From Xanthobacteraceae bacterium (GTDB lineage Bacteria > Pseudomonadota > Alphaproteobacteria > Rhizobiales > Xanthobacteraceae), in assembly GCA_030039655.1 (NCBI GenBank), contig JASHVC010000178.1, positions 1 to 6,587 on the forward strand: DNA of 6,587 nucleotides, in the 5' to 3' direction. Shown here piece after piece: positions 6,441 to 6,587 of this stretch. The translations under genes and the position numbers were made by a program. Each line of letters opens with the position of its first letter. Position 1 is the stretch's first letter. The notes beneath the pieces are model-generated. The model was not told the DNA's origin. It saw nothing but the letters and a program-made list of their open reading frames with translations, and made no database searches.

Positions 6441-6587
6441 ATGAAAAAACGCGTCCGTAAAGCTGTGTTTCCTGTCGCCGGCCTCGGCACCCGCTTTCTG
6501 CCAGCGACCAAAGCCATGCCCAAGGAGATGCTGCCGGTCGTCGACCGCCCGCTGATCCAGCATGTGGTCGATGAGGCGCGGCAGGCG
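6441..6587 (+). CDS. galU: UTP--glucose-1-phosphate uridylyltransferase, N-terminal 49 residues (runs off the window)
   Basis: This cytoplasmic enzyme makes UDP-glucose from UTP and glucose-1-phosphate, a precursor for exopolysaccharide, lipopolysaccharide and periplasmic glucans. The visible part carries the family's N-terminal signature: [20 protein letters not shown], with the nucleotide-binding G-x-G-TR at 14-18 and K24. [19 protein letters not shown] follows at 28-46, in which KEMLP is typical of bacterial GalU. The start fits the usual start of the family, 7 residues before the AVFP strand. The frame is open to the last base with no disruption. It is divergent from the lytic transglycosylase gene, which as I recall is a common arrangement in Bradyrhizobium relatives. 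Confidence 0.96.
   Translation, partial: MKKRVRKAVFPVAGLGTRFLPATKAMPKEMLPVVDRPLIQHVVDEARQA

Noticed and set aside
1..6587. CRISPR arrays, tRNA or rRNA genes, insertion sequences
   Set aside because: None seen. The only regular repeat is the 132-bp coding repeat, which has no spacer-repeat structure.

Overview
The window looks like a stretch of chromosome from an alphaproteobacterium of the Bradyrhizobium/Rhodopseudomonas type. This rests on three things. The right-hand third (4743-6587) is GC-rich and carries an alphaproteobacterial MltB-type lytic transglycosylase divergent from galU. The 59-residue gene end at the left resembles the small unnamed proteins common in that family. The Shine-Dalgarno and promoter-like sequences are of ordinary proteobacterial type. 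The assignment is inferred from recall of families, not from a search.

Layout: (1) 1-180, the end of a small rightward gene. (2) 234-1943, a leftward gene for a large predicted lipoprotein of unknown function that converges on gene 1. (3) 1944-2208, a 265-base gap with a good sigma-70-like promoter and two hairpins, so the lipoprotein gene probably has its own start with a leader of about 140 nt. (4) 2209-3789, a leftward gene for an exported protein with eight cysteine-paired repeats and a six-cysteine C-terminal domain. (5) 3790-4366, 577 bases with no convincing gene. (6) 4367-4585, a small rightward gene for a predicted exported or membrane-anchored peptide. (7) 4586-4742, a short convergent gap. 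(8) 4743-6089, the leftward lytic transglycosylase. (9) 6090-6440, a divergent intergenic region. (10) 6441 to the end, the first 49 codons of galU.

Every complete gene here appears to encode an envelope or exported protein, and the partial galU makes UDP-glucose for surface polysaccharides. The transglycosylase and galU look like conserved core genes. The unusual part is the pair at 234-3789: an exported repeat protein and a lipoprotein on the same strand, neither with a function I can name. A physical or functional partnership between them is inference from adjacency, shared orientation and shared compartment. The repeat protein is the best candidate for something undescribed.
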